A stretch of DNA of 53,126 nt from Corallococcus carmarthensis (GTDB lineage: Bacteria > Myxococcota > Myxococcia > Myxococcales > Myxococcaceae): positions 1 to 53,126 of the forward strand of contig NZ_RAWE01000051.1 in assembly GCF_003611695.1 (NCBI RefSeq). The letters run 5' to 3'. Below, piece by piece: positions 17,362-25,865 of this stretch. The notes under the pieces were generated by a model, which searched no databases, had not been told where the DNA came from, and was given only the letters and a program-made list of their open reading frames with translations. The position numbers were made by a program, and so were the translations under genes. Numbering within the stretch: position 1 is the stretch's first letter; every line of letters begins with the position of its first letter.

Positions 17362-17895
17362 TCAGTTCGCGGACTGGATCGCGATCACCCGGACGTCGAA
17401 GTCCTTGCAGGCGGCGTCCTTGCAGATGCCGTTGAGCCACGCCTCTCCCTGGCCAAACATCACGCCCTCGGCGTTCACGAAGAGGTCCGCGTAGCGCTGC
17501 CGGGTGATGACGTTGGCGATGACCGGCGTGACGATGGCGTCGTAATGCCTCACGAAGGACGCGGCGTCGGGCAGCTTCACCTTCCTGCCGCCCACGTTCG
17601 CGGTGAAGGGGTACGCCACCAGGGCCGCGACCGCCTTCGAGTCGTGCGCGGCCACGGCCTTCTGGAACGAAGCGAAGGCCTGTTCGTATTTCGCGGGCTC
17701 ACCGAGGACGGTCTGGATGCGGGCGTTGACCGCCGAGGTGTCATCACCGTTCCCAGCATCTGGAGGGACAACGGCGAGGGTGGGGGCGGCCGGCGGATCA
17801 GAAGGCCGTGCATGGACCGCCGCGGGTTCAGAACGTTGACAGGCGGCCGCTGACACGAGGACGACGGCGGCGAGCCGCGTGGGTTTCGTCTGCAT
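17362..17895 (-). CDS. Hypothetical lipoprotein
   Basis: The 177-residue product has a signal peptide with lipobox AAAC (Cys19), a Pro/Ala-rich linker to about residue 50, then a compact domain (about 60-177) containing FASFQKAVAAHDSKAVAALVAYPF and ending in a Cys pair (GICKDAACKDFDVRVIAI). The domain pattern recalls SnoaL/NTF2-like small folds, but I cannot assign it. No linked function. Confidence 0.6.
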   Translation of the reverse strand: MQTKPTRLAAVVLVSAAACQRSEPAAVHARPSDPPAAPTLAVVPPDAGNGDDTSAVNARIQTVLGEPAKYEQAFASFQKAVAAHDSKAVAALVAYPFTANVGGRKVKLPDAASFVRHYDAIVTPVIANVITRQRYADLFVNAEGVMFGQGEAWLNGICKDAACKDFDVRVIAIQSAN

Positions 17896-17963
17896 GGGTA
17901 CCCCCCCGCCAGGACAGACAGCGATTTCCTGGCGAGGGGAGACTCTACGAAGCCACGTTCCTC

Positions 17964-19124
17964 TCAGCGCACGGCCTGCACCAAGGTCTGAAGCTGACGT
18001 CTCGCGGCCGACTCCGGAATCCGCCGGAATAGTGCATCACGGACAAAGCGAGCGGCCGCGTTCTCCCATTGGGCCACCCGGCCCACCTGGAGTGAACGAA
18101 CGACCAGCGCATTCGCATGTTTCACCCGGCGTGACTCGTAGGCGAGCAGTGCATCCTCCACGCTGCCCGGTGCCGCGAGACATTCCCCCAACACCACGCC
18201 GTCCTCGATGGCCTGACAACCGCCCTGCCCCAGGTTCGGGGTCATGGGGTGCGCGGCGTCGCCGAGGAGCGTCACGCGGCCCCGGCTCCAATGCGCCACC
18301 GGCGGACGGTCGTGGATGTCCGTACGAAGGACGCGCTCGGGCGACGTCGCCGCGATCAACCGCGCGATGGGGTCGTGCCATCCGGCGAAGCGCTCCTGGA
18401 GGACGGCGAGCGTCTGCCCCGGAGCATCCTCGGCCCCCGCTGGCGCGTTCAGCGTGGAGAACCAGTACACCTCGCCATGGCCGATGGGCACGATGCCGAA
18501 GCGGGCCCCGCGGCCCCAGGTCTCACTGACCTGGCCCGCCTTCACCAGGTCCGCACCCGAGCAGACGCCACGCCAGCTGGTGTATCCGGAGTAACGCGTG
18601 GGCTGAGCACCCAGCAGGCCCGTCCGCACGGCGGAGCGCAGGCCATCCGCGCCCACCAGGACGTCGCCCGTAACGGTCTCGCCATCGGACAGCGTCACCG
18701 TGACGCGCGCACCGTCATCCTGGAAGCCCGTCACGGAGACGCCCAGCCGCACGGCCTCGTCCGGGCCCGCGTGCGCGCGGAGGACGGCCTGGAGGCGGGC
18801 GCGGTGCACGGCCACCATCGGGGCATCCAGTTCCTGCTGGAGCGAGCGCACGTCGACGCCGGTGATGCGGGCCCCGGTCGGTTCGAGGATGAGGGTCTGC
18901 TCGACGCGCTCGCCCTCCGCGACCACGGCGTCACACAGGCCGATCTGGCGCAGGGCGACCGCGGCGTTCATCTGCACGATGAGGCCCGCGCCCACCGGCC
19001 GCAGCGCATCGGCGCGTTCGAACACGGTGGCGCGAATGCCCGCCCGGTTGAGGGCACAGGCCAGCGTGAGGCCGCCGATGCCAGCTCCGGCGATGAGGAC
19101 ATGGCGGGACGATGGGGACGTCAT
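17964..19124 (-). CDS. FAD-dependent monooxygenase (aromatic hydroxylase family)
   Basis: The 386-residue product has the three FAD signatures of the PHBH-type flavin hydroxylases: the Rossmann GxGxxG in VLIAGAGIGGLTLA (residues about 9-22) followed by an Arg/Glu-rich strand, the DG motif VLVGADGLRSAVR, and the GD motif LLGDAAHPMTPNLGQGG. These enzymes use NAD(P)H and O2 to hydroxylate or otherwise oxidise aromatic or polyketide substrates. The gene stands alone, with no aromatic pathway nearby; the substrate is unknown. It lies 30 bases downstream of the MBL-fold gene on the same strand, so the two may be co-transcribed. Confidence 0.88.
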   Translation of the reverse strand: MTSPSSRHVLIAGAGIGGLTLACALNRAGIRATVFERADALRPVGAGLIVQMNAAVALRQIGLCDAVVAEGERVEQTLILEPTGARITGVDVRSLQQELDAPMVAVHRARLQAVLRAHAGPDEAVRLGVSVTGFQDDGARVTVTLSDGETVTGDVLVGADGLRSAVRTGLLGAQPTRYSGYTSWRGVCSGADLVKAGQVSETWGRGARFGIVPIGHGEVYWFSTLNAPAGAEDAPGQTLAVLQERFAGWHDPIARLIAATSPERVLRTDIHDRPPVAHWSRGRVTLLGDAAHPMTPNLGQGGCQAIEDGVVLGECLAAPGSVEDALLAYESRRVKHANALVVRSLQVGRVAQWENAAARFVRDALFRRIPESAARRQLQTLVQAVR

Positions 19125-19154
19125 GGCGGCCTCCGGACAGGCCGGCGCGATGGC

Positions 19155-20003
19155 TCAACCGAACCAGCGGCCGGAGTCAGGAGCAAAGACTCGCACGCGT
19201 TCGAGCAGCGAGGCCGGCAGGCGGGCCTGGAGCGTCGCGTGGACCTGCGCGGGGCTGTAAGCCTGACTGAAATGCATCAGGACCAGGGCCTCGTTCTGGA
19301 AGCGGTCCGCCATGGAGGCGATCTCCTCCAGGTGGATGTGGGCCCGCTCCTGCGCGTCGCGGACGGTGCGCTCCGCGTCGATGAACGTGCATTCGAGGAT
19401 GAGCACGCGGCTTTCGAACAGGGACGGCTGACGGTCCAGCACGTTGGAGAGGGTATCGGTGCAGTAGGCCAGCTCCAGGCGTTCGACTTCATCGAACAGG
19501 GGCTCACCGGCCTGGCGGCGGCGGCCGATCTCCGCGGGAGGCAGCTCGCGGAACTCGGGCTTGAGCTTCGCGACGCGGCGGAGGAACTGGTAGCCCAGCG
19601 ACGGCACGGGGTGGTGCGTGCGAAAGGCGCGAACCCACAGGTCCTGCTGCACCTTCACGGTGTCGCCGGGGTGCAGGGGAACGGTGCGGATATCGGACTT
19701 CATCCGGTGCAGGCGTCCCAGGGCCGCGAGAGCCTCCTGCACGGGCGCTTCGATCTCCGCCGGCAGGTAGACGAACGGCGGCCCCTTCCCCACGAGCGCG
19801 CGGATGCCCAGCAGCGAGCCCAGCGCGCTCGCATGGTCCGCGTGCCCGTGGCTGAGGAAGATGCGATCGGCGGTGGCGAAGGAGCGGATGGGGATGCCCG
19901 CATCCAACAGGACGCCCAGCTCCGGCACGAGGAGCGACGTATACACGCCGCCCACGGACACACCGCGCACGGTATAGGGTCCCGCCTGCACCTCGGTCAG
20001 CAT
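19155..20003 (-). CDS. MBL-fold metallo-hydrolase (RNase Z/ElaC-like)
   Basis: The 282-residue product shows the metallo-beta-lactamase zinc motif LSHGHADH (His52, His54, Asp56, His57), an early beta-sandwich GVSVGGVYTSLL and LGVLLDAG, further metal-site candidates in RTHHPVPSLGYQF and ILECTFID, and the late LMHFSQAYSP. The arrangement is that of RNase Z-like members, which may process tRNA 3' ends or act on small phosphodiesters. The long exosite arm of true RNase Z is not obvious, so a generic MBL hydrolase is safer. ATG 20003 is chosen; the upstream extension to 20225 looks non-coding. Confidence 0.8.
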   Translation of the reverse strand: MLTEVQAGPYTVRGVSVGGVYTSLLVPELGVLLDAGIPIRSFATADRIFLSHGHADHASALGSLLGIRALVGKGPPFVYLPAEIEAPVQEALAALGRLHRMKSDIRTVPLHPGDTVKVQQDLWVRAFRTHHPVPSLGYQFLRRVAKLKPEFRELPPAEIGRRRQAGEPLFDEVERLELAYCTDTLSNVLDRQPSLFESRVLILECTFIDAERTVRDAQERAHIHLEEIASMADRFQNEALVLMHFSQAYSPAQVHATLQARLPASLLERVRVFAPDSGRWFG

Positions 20004-20041
20004 GCGGGAAAGCTTATGCGGACTTCGGAAGGAAGGCGCAC

Positions 20042-20842
20042 GTGCTGTTGAGTCGAAGGTGGACATCTCTTCTCGCGTGCACGGTGCTCTTGCAGGCATG
20101 CGGAGGTGCGCACAGACGGAGTCAGTACGACTTCGACAGCGCGACGAACTCCTGCAGGACCCAGCCCGCCTACTGCGCCCAGGTCGCCGGGGAGGAGTCG
20201 GTGGTTCCCAGGGCGGTGCGGACATTCGCGACGGCGGGAGGCTCCGCGGCGGCGGCCGTGAAGATCCTGGATGCCGCGCTGAAGCAGCAGGTGACAGAAG
20301 CGCTGGAGGAGTGCGCGGACAAGGCGCGAAAGGAGGTCATTCTCGCGAACTTCGGGACCCGGAGCCCGACACAGCAGGAGTGCAACGCGCAGGTCCGCGA
20401 CGCACAGGGCCGGACCATCACCCGGGCGATGAAGCTTGGGAATGAAATGCATCAGGTCGCCTTTCAGTGCGCGAAGGAGAAGCTGAACCAACTTCGTCCG
20501 GGAGGTTTCAGTCTCGAACCCACGTATCTCTATGATCTGGAAAGCGGGAAAGTCACCTGGCTGTCACCCGCCGAAGTGGCTCGCATCCGGCAGCGTGGAA
20601 GCTTGGGAGAGTTGCAAGGGTCTCTCGTGCCGGACGTCGTTCTTCACAACGGCAATCCAGAGCAGCTTCAAGCGGCCTATGACTTCAAGTTTCCTTGTGC
20701 GGATATCGACAAGCGACCGTCTTGGCGAAAGTACCCGCCGGGACATCCCTACGACGGCATGTCCCAGAATGAGGTCTACCGCCAAGCCTTCAGCCTGGGC
20801 GAGGTCCTCCAGGTGATTCCCTATCTAGGAGCCGGGCTGTAA
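20042..20842 (+). CDS. Lipoprotein with C-terminal PD-(D/E)xK nuclease-like toxin domain
   Basis: The 266-residue product starts at GTG 20042 behind a strong ggaaggaagg site. The signal peptide ends in lipobox LQAC (Cys20). The middle (about 30-160) is Cys-containing and unrecognised. The C-terminus has the order expected of polymorphic-toxin restriction-endonuclease folds: VPDVVLH (Asp198), YDFKFPC (Asp214, Lys216) and SQNEVYRQAF (a QxxxY-type motif, Gln242/Tyr246). The next gene, three bases downstream, encodes a DUF3396-type immunity protein. GC is visibly lower than in the neighbours (34 of 60 bases in 20521-20580). A lipoprotein toxin with adjacent immunity recalls myxobacterial SitA toxins passed between kin by outer-membrane exchange; that link is inference. 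Confidence 0.7.
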   Translation: MLLSRRWTSLLACTVLLQACGGAHRRSQYDFDSATNSCRTQPAYCAQVAGEESVVPRAVRTFATAGGSAAAAVKILDAALKQQVTEALEECADKARKEVILANFGTRSPTQQECNAQVRDAQGRTITRAMKLGNEMHQVAFQCAKEKLNQLRPGGFSLEPTYLYDLESGKVTWLSPAEVARIRQRGSLGELQGSLVPDVVLHNGNPEQLQAAYDFKFPCADIDKRPSWRKYPPGHPYDGMSQNEVYRQAFSLGEVLQVIPYLGAGL

Positions 20843-20845
20843 GCC

Positions 20846-21739
20846 ATGATCCACCCATCACTTCAGATTGTCCGTGGAAAGAAAATCGTCACGCAGGTCG
20901 GCTTGAGCCTTTGTTTCTACATTCCCAAGCCTACGCTGGACGTCACACAGGCGGTCTCTGAATCCCTACAGACGTATCTTCACGCCATCTTGCCACAGAC
21001 GCTCACCCACTACCCGGACGATGAGGGAGAATGGCAGGAACTGGACGCTGCCGGCTGGATTGTGGTCCGTGAAAATTTGCAACGCCCGCTCAGATCGAAT
21101 GTCTTGCTCACCAACGACGCCTCCTATCCCAATGGATATGAGTTTGGCTATGACGGCAAGGACATCCATGCAGCCATCTTCCGTCGCGATCCTGGCCCCG
21201 TGACCGCGGTTCGCTTCATCGTGCCCCTGTCATGGTTGAGGGCTCACGGTGCCCACCGTGTCCGCGAGCTGGCGCTGGCCCTGGCGGCACCGCTGCCCTT
21301 CAGCTCCGGGCACGCGGGACTGGCCGTCACCGGCTTCCTCGGTGTGGGCTCCGTCACTTCGGAAGTAGTTCCCCAATTGGTCCAGTACCCCGGGGTCGAC
21401 CTCATGGAGGTGGATCTGGTCTCCTGGGAGATCGGCACCCGCCTGCGCGTCCCGCACTGGCTCACCTTCATCGGAGATCCCTCGCTGAGCGCCATGGGCG
21501 GCGTGGACTTCCTGCGCTCCCAGCTCCACACGCCCGGCACCACCGTGGAAGCCATCGACGCGTCCCGGGCCGTCGTCACCTTGGGCCCCGAGCCGCTCGC
21601 CGGAGGTCCGGAGCAACCGCTTCCGGCCTACCGGGAGCTGGCCCGCGTCCTGGAGCCATGGGCCTTCCACGCCACCCGGAGGCCCGCAGACTTTCCCGAC
21701 GACGTCTTCTTCCGGTGGGACCGCCGGTTCCTCGACTGA
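20846..21739 (+). CDS. DUF3396-type immunity protein (type VI immunity family)
   Basis: The 297-residue soluble product has features I recall from the DUF3396/type VI immunity family: LSLCFYIPKP near the start, AVRFIVPLSWL, and the late GTRLRVPHWLTFIGDPSLSAMGG. Family members neutralise a toxin encoded immediately upstream, here the nuclease-like lipoprotein three bases away. Base composition changes within the gene: 21061-21120 has 32 G/C of 60, while 21241-21300 has 46 of 60. The junction near 21220-21240 could reflect recombination of a resident 3' half with an imported 5' half. The frame stays open across the junction. Confidence 0.72.
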   Translation: MIHPSLQIVRGKKIVTQVGLSLCFYIPKPTLDVTQAVSESLQTYLHAILPQTLTHYPDDEGEWQELDAAGWIVVRENLQRPLRSNVLLTNDASYPNGYEFGYDGKDIHAAIFRRDPGPVTAVRFIVPLSWLRAHGAHRVRELALALAAPLPFSSGHAGLAVTGFLGVGSVTSEVVPQLVQYPGVDLMEVDLVSWEIGTRLRVPHWLTFIGDPSLSAMGGVDFLRSQLHTPGTTVEAIDASRAVVTLGPEPLAGGPEQPLPAYRELARVLEPWAFHATRRPADFPDDVFFRWDRRFLD

Positions 21740-21761
21740 ACCGGCGTCCCCCACCCGCGCT

Positions 21762-22829
21762 TCAGTTCTTCGCGCGCTCGTACTGGTGCGGCCACTGCAC
21801 GTCCGAGCGCAGCTCCTTCGCGGCGCGCAGCGGCCAGTACGGATCCCTCAACAGCTCCCGCGCCAGGATGACGACGTCCGCCTGCCCCGTGGCCAGGATG
21901 TGTTCGGCCTGGTACGCGGAGCGGATCATCCCCACCGCGCCCGTCAGCACGCCCGCCTCCTTGCGCACCTTCTCCGCCAGCTGCGTCTGGTAACCCGGCC
22001 CCACCGGGATCTTCGCGTACGGCACCACGCCGCCCGACGAGCAATCCACCAGGTCCACGCCCTCCTTCGCCACCAGCCGCGCCAGCGCCACGGAGTCCTC
22101 CGGCGTCCAGCCCCCCTCCACCCAGTCCGTCGCGGAGATGCGCATGAAGAGCGGCAGCGTCTCCGGCCACTTCGCTCGCACCGCGCGCGTCACCTCCAGC
22201 GCGAAGCGCGTCCGGTTCTCGAACGTCCCGCCGTACTTGTCCGTCCGCTTGTTCGACAGCGGCGACAGGAACTCGTGAAGCAGGTAGCCGTGCGCCGCGT
22301 GCAGCTCGATGACCTGGAACCCCGCCGCCTTCGCCCGCACCGCCGCGTCCGCGAACGCCTTCACGATGCGCTGGATGCCCGCCTCGTCCAGCGCCACCGG
22401 CACCGGATAGCCCTCGTCGAACGCCTCCGTCGTGGGGCCCAGCACCGTCCAGCCACCATGCTCTGGCTCCACGCGCTTGCCCGCGTCCCACGGCCGGGGC
22501 GTGGACGCCTTGCGGCCCGCGTGCGCCAGCTGGATGCCCGACGCGGCCCCGTTCTGGTGCATGAAGCGGTTGATGCGCGCCAACTGCTCCACGTGCGCGT
22601 CCTTCCACAACCCCAGGTCCTGCGGCGAGATGCGGCCCTCCGGCTCCACCGCCGTGGCCTCCGTCAACACCAGCCCCGCGCCACCCACCGCACGGCTGCC
22701 GAGGTGCACCACGTGCCACTCGTTGGCGAAGCCGTCCTCGCTCGAGTACTGGCACATCGGCGAGACCACCACGCGGTTGCGCATCGTGATGTCCCGCAGC
22801 TTCAGGGGGGTGAACAGCTTGCTGCTCAT
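21762..22829 (-). CDS. namA: NADPH dehydrogenase/old yellow enzyme (YqjM/NamA class)
   Basis: The 355-residue FMN ene-reductase has the YqjM-class hallmark Cys26 in SPMCQYSS, the substrate-binding IELHAAHGYLLHEFLSPLSN block, GAVGMI and the final ARELLRDPYWPLRAA. The family reduces activated C=C bonds with NADPH, acting in detoxification or oxidative stress. Its ATG overlaps the TGA of peptide deformylase by four bases (22826-22829), so the genes are co-translated with def first. The length is typical. Confidence 0.92.
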   Translation of the reverse strand: MSSKLFTPLKLRDITMRNRVVVSPMCQYSSEDGFANEWHVVHLGSRAVGGAGLVLTEATAVEPEGRISPQDLGLWKDAHVEQLARINRFMHQNGAASGIQLAHAGRKASTPRPWDAGKRVEPEHGGWTVLGPTTEAFDEGYPVPVALDEAGIQRIVKAFADAAVRAKAAGFQVIELHAAHGYLLHEFLSPLSNKRTDKYGGTFENRTRFALEVTRAVRAKWPETLPLFMRISATDWVEGGWTPEDSVALARLVAKEGVDLVDCSSGGVVPYAKIPVGPGYQTQLAEKVRKEAGVLTGAVGMIRSAYQAEHILATGQADVVILARELLRDPYWPLRAAKELRSDVQWPHQYERAKN

Positions 22830-23452
22830 GTCGGGTCCTTTCGGGGAATCGAAGGGGTCTGCTCCGGCAGCCCCAGCGCCGTGCGCACCTGGGCCGTGCT
22901 CTTGCCCAGCCAGTGCCGGCGTTGGTTCTCCTGCGTCGTGAGGCTGCGCGTCTCCATGCGGTCCACGTAGAGCGTGCCGTCCAGGTGATCCAGCTCGTGC
23001 TGGATGATGCGCGCGTACCAGCCCCGCGCGGACACCGTCACCGGCTGCCCGTTCTCATCCAACGCCTCCACCCGCACGCCGCTCGCGCGCGCCACCAGCG
23101 CCGCGAACCCGTTCACGCTCAGGCAGCCCTCGTGGAACTCCATCGGCGTGGGGTCCTCGATCACCAGCTTCGGGTTGATCAGCACGTGGAAGGCCACCGG
23201 CGCCCGCTCCCGCAGCGCCAGGTCCGCGGGCGAAGCGCCGGCCTGGTACTCCGCCCGGTCCTCGATGACCACCAGCCGCACGCCCACGCCCACCTGCGGC
23301 GCCGCGAGCCCCACGCCGGGCGCGTCCCGCATCGTGTCGCGCATCAACTGGATGAGCTGGCGCGTCTGCGCACTGCCGATTTCTTCCGGGGTCAGGTCGC
23401 GCGCACGCTGGCGCAGCACCGGTTCCCCCGCCTGGACGATCTTGAGCACCAT
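22826..23452 (-). CDS. def: Peptide deformylase
   Basis: The 208-residue product has all three deformylase motifs: GVGLAAPQVG, EGCLSV (metal Cys) and QHELDHLDG (metal His pair and catalytic Glu). It removes the formyl group from nascent N-terminal Met. A C-terminal extension after the HELDH helix (SLTTQENQRRHWLGKSTAQV) is longer than in E. coli Def. ATG 23452 is followed by the typical VLKIVQAGEPVLR start. No fmt gene is adjacent, so this may be an accessory copy; instead it heads a coupled pair with the ene-reductase. Confidence 0.92.
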   Translation of the reverse strand: MVLKIVQAGEPVLRQRARDLTPEEIGSAQTRQLIQLMRDTMRDAPGVGLAAPQVGVGVRLVVIEDRAEYQAGASPADLALRERAPVAFHVLINPKLVIEDPTPMEFHEGCLSVNGFAALVARASGVRVEALDENGQPVTVSARGWYARIIQHELDHLDGTLYVDRMETRSLTTQENQRRHWLGKSTAQVRTALGLPEQTPSIPRKDPT

Positions 23453-23590
23453 GGTGGCCCCACCGTAGCAATCGCTCTCCCGCCGCGCCGCATCGCAGTG
23501 GGGCCGGCATGGGCCCGGCCGTCCGGTCCCCCAAGGAGGGGGCAGCCCCTGGCGTGAGGGGGTGCCACTGACGGTAGGCTGTGTCGCACC

Positions 23591-24088
23591 ATGGCTCGCC
23601 GCAAGAAGGCCGACGAAACCACCGCGCGTGTGCGCAACCTGCTCGCCCTCGACGCCGCCGGCATCATGCGCCGGCTGGCCGCACGCCGGGAGGAGATGTT
23701 CCTCCTCTTCTCCCGCCTGCGCAGCCGTGGCCCGCTGGTGGAGACGGTGGCCTCGCGCTACGCGGACGGCGCCTTCGCCCAGCTCATCCACCTCCCCGAA
23801 CAGGAGCAGGCGGTGGTGGACCACTTCTACGGACGCCTGGACGAGCTGCGCTGGTACTTCACCTACACCGAGGACATGCCCGGCACCGCGCACCAGACCT
23901 TCATCGCGCTGCACCGGCGCCTGGAGGAGAGCTACCGCCTGTTCGTGGAGACGCTGGGCCTGCCCGTCCAACCCGACGGCGTGCGCGTGGTGAACGCGGA
24001 GGCCGTGCGCCAGGAGGACACCGCCGCGGAAGGAACGCCCGTGGCGCTCGCCCCGCTGCCCCGCCGCGGCCGCGCGCCGCCTGCCTGA
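23591..24088 (+). CDS. Hypothetical protein, helical
   Basis: The 165-residue product is mostly alpha-helical by inspection (ARVRNLLALDAAGIMRRLAARREEMF, then LEESYRLFVETLG) with a disordered Pro/Arg tail. No signal peptide, membrane segment or family motif is recognised. It is divergent from def and converges with the desaturase, with only two bases between the stops. The 138-base gap upstream contains GGCCGG/CCGGCC (23502-23507/23515-23520), a possible hairpin. Confidence 0.6.
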   Translation: MARRKKADETTARVRNLLALDAAGIMRRLAARREEMFLLFSRLRSRGPLVETVASRYADGAFAQLIHLPEQEQAVVDHFYGRLDELRWYFTYTEDMPGTAHQTFIALHRRLEESYRLFVETLGLPVQPDGVRVVNAEAVRQEDTAAEGTPVALAPLPRRGRAPPA

Positions 24089-24090
24089 CG

Positions 24091-25242
24091 CTAGGCCGCG
24101 GAGGCTTCCGCCCGGGCGTCCGCCGCGGACATGGCGGGCGCCGCGGCCTTCACCAGCCGCTTCATGGACGCCTTGCCCACGACGACGTCCACCATCTTCC
24201 GCGCGCGCGTCCAGACGCTCTCCTGCACGTAGGGGATGCCGTACTTCTCGCAGAGGGCGCGCACGTGCGGCTGCGCCTCGCGGTACTTGAGCATCGGCAG
24301 GTCTGGCCAGAGGTGGTGTTCAATCTGGTAGTTCAGCCACAGGTGGGCGAAGTCGTTGAGGTCGCCGCCGGTGCGGTAGTTCGCGCTGCCCACCACCTGC
24401 TGCACCATGCGCTCCGCCTTGTTCGCGGGCGCGGAGTCGAAGCGGTACAGGTCCTCGCCGGTGTGGTTGGGCCCCACCACGAAGAACGTGTGCAGGTTGG
24501 TGACGACGTCCGCCAGCACGGAGTTGCAGAGCACGCTGAACGCCGCCCACGGCCCCACCAGCAGGAACGCCGCCGGATACAGCCCGAAGAAGACGGTCGC
24601 GTATGGCAGGTAGCAGCGTGTGAAGAGTTCCCACAGCTCCGCGCGCGTCAGCGCCCCACCCTCGCGCCGTCCCTTGCGGCGCAGCGAGCCCAGCGTCTCC
24701 GGCGCGTAGTAGCTCGCGCGCCAGGTGACGGCCAGCAGCGCCAGTTGCACGTAGCGCAGCGGCAGCGGCCGGCCGGTGTCGCGCAGCGAGCCCTCCGCGT
24801 TGCGCTCCAGCAGGTCCGGATCCGCATCCTCGCCGGTGTGCGAGTGGTGCAGCACGTTGTGCTCGAAGACCCACGCCTCCGGCAGCATCCAGTCCAGCCA
24901 GTCCACGAACCTGCGGGCCCCCTTCGCGAAGCCCTTGCTGGTGCGCGACGCGGGCATGCCCGGCACGCGGTCATAGCCCCGGTGCCCCACGTGGTGCATG
25001 AGCAGCCAGCGCGTGGAGCGCCCCAGGCCCAGCGCCACCGCGGAGAGCGGATTGGGCGCGATCCACGCCGTGGCCAGGCCCAGCGCCGACGCCACCTTCC
25101 CCCAGCGCTCCATCTTCCGCAGGTGCGCCGCGTCCGGCTCACCCAGGTTCGCGTCCAGCCGGGCGCGCAGTTCCTTCAGCTCCCGGTAGAAGCCCTCCAC
25201 GTCCACGGAAGCCAGGTCGAAGTCGGGGGCGGCGCGGGACAT
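24091..25242 (-). CDS. Membrane fatty acid desaturase family protein
   Basis: The 383-residue product has the three histidine boxes of the membrane diiron desaturase/hydroxylase superfamily: MHHVGHRGYD, HNVLHHSHT and NYQIEHHLWP, plus hydrophobic segments between them (for example VTWRASYYAP, TVFFGLYPAAFLLVGPW). QIEHHLWP is typical of front-end/acyl-lipid desaturases. It probably introduces a double bond into membrane lipids. ATG 25242 has gaggag nine bases upstream; no cytochrome b5 domain is present. The Ala-rich C-terminus (SAADARAEASAA) is unusual but harmless-looking. Confidence 0.9.
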   Translation of the reverse strand: MSRAAPDFDLASVDVEGFYRELKELRARLDANLGEPDAAHLRKMERWGKVASALGLATAWIAPNPLSAVALGLGRSTRWLLMHHVGHRGYDRVPGMPASRTSKGFAKGARRFVDWLDWMLPEAWVFEHNVLHHSHTGEDADPDLLERNAEGSLRDTGRPLPLRYVQLALLAVTWRASYYAPETLGSLRRKGRREGGALTRAELWELFTRCYLPYATVFFGLYPAAFLLVGPWAAFSVLCNSVLADVVTNLHTFFVVGPNHTGEDLYRFDSAPANKAERMVQQVVGSANYRTGGDLNDFAHLWLNYQIEHHLWPDLPMLKYREAQPHVRALCEKYGIPYVQESVWTRARKMVDVVVGKASMKRLVKAAAPAMSAADARAEASAA

Positions 25243-25335
25243 GCGAAGGACTCCTCGGGAGCAGGACGGGGACCACGGCCGATGCGGGCCGCACGGTAGC
25301 CTCCACCCGCGCTCGCGCAAAGCGTCACGTCCCGC

Positions 25336-25812
25336 TCAGCCGCCTGCCGGGCGGCGGGGCAACACCAGCTTCGCGATGAGCACCTGCAGCACGTCCCCCT
25401 TCTGGTTGCGCGTCTCGCTGCGCACGGTGGCGATGCCCCGGTCCGGCCGCGTGCGCGACGGGATGATCTCCAGCACCTCGCTCTCCACCTGGAGCACATC
25501 CCCCGGGCGCGTGGGCCGGGGCCAACGGATGTCCCCGCCCGCCCCCACGATGCCGCCCTTGAAGGGCAGTCCGCTCTGGACGTTGAGCTTCATGGTGAGG
25601 GCCGCCGTGTGCCAGCCGCTGGCCGCCAGCCCTTCGAACAGCGTGTCCTTCGCCGCGGCGTCATCCAGGTGGAAGGCCTGCGGATCGAACTCCCGCGCGA
25701 AGGCGATGATCTGCGCCGCATCCAGCGTGTGCGTGTCGCTGATGAACTTCTGCCCCACCGACAGGTCGTCCAGGAACAACTCCCGGCGCCCACCCTCTTG
25801 CGTCGAAGCCAT
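25336..25812 (-). CDS. MaoC-family (R)-specific enoyl-CoA hydratase-like protein
   Basis: The 158-residue hot-dog-fold protein carries the MaoC hydratase 2 motif FAREFDPQAFHLD followed by LFEGLAASGWHTAALTM, where the Asp and His form the catalytic dyad. The second half (GDIRWPRPTRPGDVLQVESEV) is the usual dimer strand. It likely hydrates 2-enoyl-CoA in lipid metabolism. ATG 25812 has ggaaggga upstream. It lies 93 bases upstream of the desaturase gene on the same strand, so co-transcription is plausible. Confidence 0.88.
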   Translation of the reverse strand: MASTQEGGRRELFLDDLSVGQKFISDTHTLDAAQIIAFAREFDPQAFHLDDAAAKDTLFEGLAASGWHTAALTMKLNVQSGLPFKGGIVGAGGDIRWPRPTRPGDVLQVESEVLEIIPSRTRPDRGIATVRSETRNQKGDVLQVLIAKLVLPRRPAGG

Positions 25813-25831
25813 GCTCGCGTCCCTTCCAGAT

Positions 25832-25865
25832 GGATGCATATCCAGATGATGAGCATAATGCATCC
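25832..25865. promoter_or_regulatory. Inverted repeat in the maoC/Omp85 divergent region
   Basis: GGATGCAT (25832-25839) and ATGCATCC (25858-25865) form a perfect eight-base inverted repeat with an 18-base spacer, in an AT-richer pocket just upstream of the MaoC gene. The same gap also holds ACGTTGAA twice (25897-25904, 25931-25938). This is a candidate operator; the binding protein is unknown. Confidence 0.35.
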
